From a bacterium (lineage in GTDB: Bacteria > Krumholzibacteriota > Krumholzibacteria > LZORAL124-64-63), in assembly GCA_016873405.1 (NCBI GenBank), contig VGXH01000077.1, forward strand, positions 1 to 7,701: a stretch of 7,701 bases of DNA. Direction: 5' to 3'. The notes below the pieces were generated by a model, which was not told the origin of the DNA, ran no database searches, and saw nothing but the letters and a program-made list of their open reading frames with translations. The translations under genes were made by a program, and so were the position numbers. Shown piece after piece: positions 6,199 to 7,701 of this stretch (positions within the stretch are counted from its first letter, which is position 1; each line of letters opens with the position of its first letter).

Positions 6199-6387
6199 AT
6201 GGACCTACCGACTGACTTCAGTGAGTCGCTTGCGTCGTTCAACGCGAACGGCGTTGAGTACGTGCTCGTCGGGGTCATCCTGCTCGGACGACCTCCCGTT
6301 CGCGTCGACCTGCTGGCGAGCATCGACGGCGTCAGCTGGGAACAGGCGTCCGCGCAGGCTGGCGCCCCGCCGCCCGCGAGGGCATAA
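6199..6387 (+). pseudogene. Remnant of a DUF6036-type nucleotidyltransferase, centre and end missing
   Basis: The 62-codon frame starts like DUF6036/MNT-type nucleotidyltransferase proteins (DFSESLASFNANGVEYVLVG). In intact members this is followed by a GG-AVAFHG motif, a K/T-DIDL metal-binding motif and about 50 more residues. Here the frame jumps straight to a sequence matching their later part: LLGRPPVRVDLLASIDGVSW at about residues 28-47. It then ends in a short Ala/Pro tail without the family's C-terminal NKxATGRxxD region. The active-site aspartates are absent, so nucleotidyl transfer is impossible. An in-frame internal deletion of roughly 60 codons plus a C-terminal loss explains it best. 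Family members are often antitoxin-like or of unknown role. The ATG at 6199 has only a weak CAGGTG site before it. Assignment rests on recalled family patterns, not a search. Confidence 0.7.
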
Positions 6388-6388
6388 T
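6359..6388 (+). promoter_or_regulatory. Candidate promoter of the debranching-enzyme gene
   Basis: CATAAT at 6383-6388 matches five of six consensus -10 bases, and its TAA is also the stop of the remnant gene. A weak -35, CTGGCG (6359-6364), stands 18 bases upstream. Transcription would start near 6395, giving a leader of about 39 bases. The A/T cluster stands out in this GC-rich DNA. Confidence 0.4.
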
Positions 6389-6433
6389 CCGCGGCGACCC
6401 ATCCCCTGGCGCCCGCGTCGCGAAAGGACCGCC

Positions 6434-7701
6434 ATGCCCCTGCTTCGCCGCCTGCCGAACCGCCCGCGCGGGATCGCCGCGCCCCTGGCCTCAGGTCTGT
6501 GCCTTGCCGCCGCCGCGCGCGCCGGCGACCCCGTGGACCTCGCCGCCCTCGTCATCCCCGTCACCACGGCCCACCCGCGCGAATTCATCTTCACCGACAA
6601 GGGCGCCGCGCACCTGGCCGGCGAGTGCGTGGGGCCGGACACGCGCAGCTACCACGGCTTCTACATCGCGATGCACGAAGTCGTGGACGGCTGGTCGCTG
6701 CGCCTGGAAGGCGGCGTCGAGCTGGGCGCGGCCACCGCGTACGAGGCCGAGGTGACGCCCGACCGCCTGGTGCGGCGCCACCGGCTGCCCGACGGCGCGG
6801 TGGTGACCGAGACGGTCGAGCTGTTCGACCGCGAGAACGGCTTCCGCGTGCGGTGGGACGACGTGCCGCCGGGCTCGTTCGCCGTGATGCCGCGGATCGA
6901 CATGCGCTTCCTGTGGAAGGTCGAGCAGCCGGCGTACGACGTGAAATGGTCCGGCGATGCGTTGCTGGCCTGCCGCCAGGACAAGCTGGCGGCCGCGCCC
7001 GACCCGGCGCACCCGCAGTGGCTGGCCATTGCCGTGCGCGGGGCCGACCGCTTCGAGCCGGACGGCCGCCACGTCGAGACCCGGTATCCGAAGGACGCCG
7101 CGCGCCGCGCCATGGAGAAGGCGTATCCGTACTCCCCCGGCGCGATCGCCGGGCGCATCCCGCCGCAGGTGCCGGTCGGCCGCGTCGAGGCCGTGTTCGC
7201 CGCCGACGTCACGGCCGAGGCGGCTGAGGCGCGCGCGCTGCGTCTGCGCGGCGAGGCGTTCGACCTGCTGGCGGCGCGCGCGGCGCGGCTGGAGAAGCTG
7301 ATCGCCGACTCGCGTGTGCTCACCGGCTTGGATCGCGACGACAAGGCCCTGGCCTGGGCCCGCGTCTCGCTGGACAACCTCATCATGAACCAGCGCGGCC
7401 CGGGCATCTACGCCGGCTTCTACTGGTTCACCACCTACTGGGGCCGCGACCCCTTCATCAGCCTGCCGGGGGCCTGCGTCACGAGCGGCGATTTCGAGAC
7501 CGCGCGCACGCTGCTGCGCGGCTTCGCCGAATTCCAGGAGCGGGACCCGGCCAGCAAGCGCGAGGGCCGCGTGCCCAACTTCGTCACCGTGGACGAGGTG
7601 CAGTACGCGAGCATCGACGGCACCTGGTGGTTCGTGCGCGCGCTGGACGAACTGTGGCGGCAGTCGGGCGATGACGCGTTCGCGAAGGAACTGGCGCCCC
7701 C
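6434..7701 (+). CDS. Glycogen debranching enzyme-like protein (GH133/GDE), exported form, N-terminal part
   Basis: The first 422 codons are present; the 3' end is beyond the window. The protein resembles amylo-alpha-1,6-glucosidase (GDE), which removes the alpha-1,6 branch residue from glycogen-type glucans. The N-terminal GDE beta domain (about 35-270) includes TRSYHGFYIAMHE, the form of the TRxYHGLLVA motif of this family. From about 275 the (alpha/alpha)6 catalytic domain begins, with TTYWGRDPFISLPG at 333-346 (conserved acid D339), RVPNFV, and SIDGTWWFVRALDELW (D395, equivalent to the family's DxTLWF motif). The N-terminus looks like a signal peptide: basic MPLLRRLPNRPRG, a hydrophobic run IAAPLASGLCLAAAA and an ARA cleavage site near residue 30. 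Typical bacterial GDE proteins are cytoplasmic, so this is unusual. The ATG at 6434 has AAAGGA (6423-6428) five bases upstream. Residues needed for catalysis beyond 422 cannot be checked. Confidence 0.85.
   Translation, partial: MPLLRRLPNRPRGIAAPLASGLCLAAAARAGDPVDLAALVIPVTTAHPREFIFTDKGAAHLAGECVGPDTRSYHGFYIAMHEVVDGWSLRLEGGVELGAATAYEAEVTPDRLVRRHRLPDGAVVTETVELFDRENGFRVRWDDVPPGSFAVMPRIDMRFLWKVEQPAYDVKWSGDALLACRQDKLAAAPDPAHPQWLAIAVRGADRFEPDGRHVETRYPKDAARRAMEKAYPYSPGAIAGRIPPQVPVGRVEAVFAADVTAEAAEARALRLRGEAFDLLAARAARLEKLIADSRVLTGLDRDDKALAWARVSLDNLIMNQRGPGIYAGFYWFTTYWGRDPFISLPGACVTSGDFETARTLLRGFAEFQERDPASKREGRVPNFVTVDEVQYASIDGTWWFVRALDELWRQSGDDAFAKELAP

Noticed and set aside
4668..6323. Long reverse-strand open frame over the barrel gene and flanking gaps
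   Set aside because: No motif, biased composition, and it opposes a gene with a good ribosome site and signal peptide.

Overview
The window is very GC-rich DNA (roughly 70% by eye) from a bacterium with Shine-Dalgarno-led genes, signal peptides, a lipoprotein-like N-terminus and a protein that ends in what looks like an eight-stranded outer-membrane barrel. This points to a Gram-negative (diderm) organism. The gene mix (stand-alone E-set/CBM48 protein, FHA protein, POT-type transporter) is the kind seen in uncultured high-GC diderm lineages, but nothing here fixes the phylum.

Layout. 1-417 (-): 5' part of an FHA-domain protein running off the left edge. 418-635: divergent promoter region with a perfect inverted repeat and a tandem heptamer. 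636-3519 (+): a probable operon of a POT/PTR2-family transporter, an SpsF-like cytidylyltransferase and a small predicted lipoprotein whose start overlaps the preceding gene by 17 bases. 3526-3834 (-): a stand-alone isoamylase early-set (CBM48-like) glycogen-binding protein, convergent with the lipoprotein. 3970-4668 (-): a class I glutamine amidotransferase of the GMP-synthase-like type. 4669-4970: divergent intergenic region with two GC hairpins. 4971-5942 (+): an exported protein with a small N-terminal domain, an acidic proline-rich linker and a predicted C-terminal barrel. 5943-6433: mostly non-coding, holding two adjoining hairpins and the remains (6199-6387) of a DUF6036-type nucleotidyltransferase gene that has lost its middle and its end. 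6434-7701 (+): a glycogen debranching enzyme-like (GH133/GDE) protein with an apparent signal peptide, running off the right edge.

How the genes relate. The E-set/CBM48 protein and the GDE-like protein suggest alpha-glucan handling, but they lie 2.6 kb apart on opposite strands and are not an operon. The transporter, cytidylyltransferase and lipoprotein are probably co-transcribed, although no pathway linking them can be read from the sequence. I see no tRNA, rRNA, CRISPR array, insertion sequence or convincing intrinsic terminator. No clear new multi-gene system is visible. The best leads are the apparently exported GDE-like enzyme, the uncharacterised barrel protein and the collapsed DUF6036 gene.
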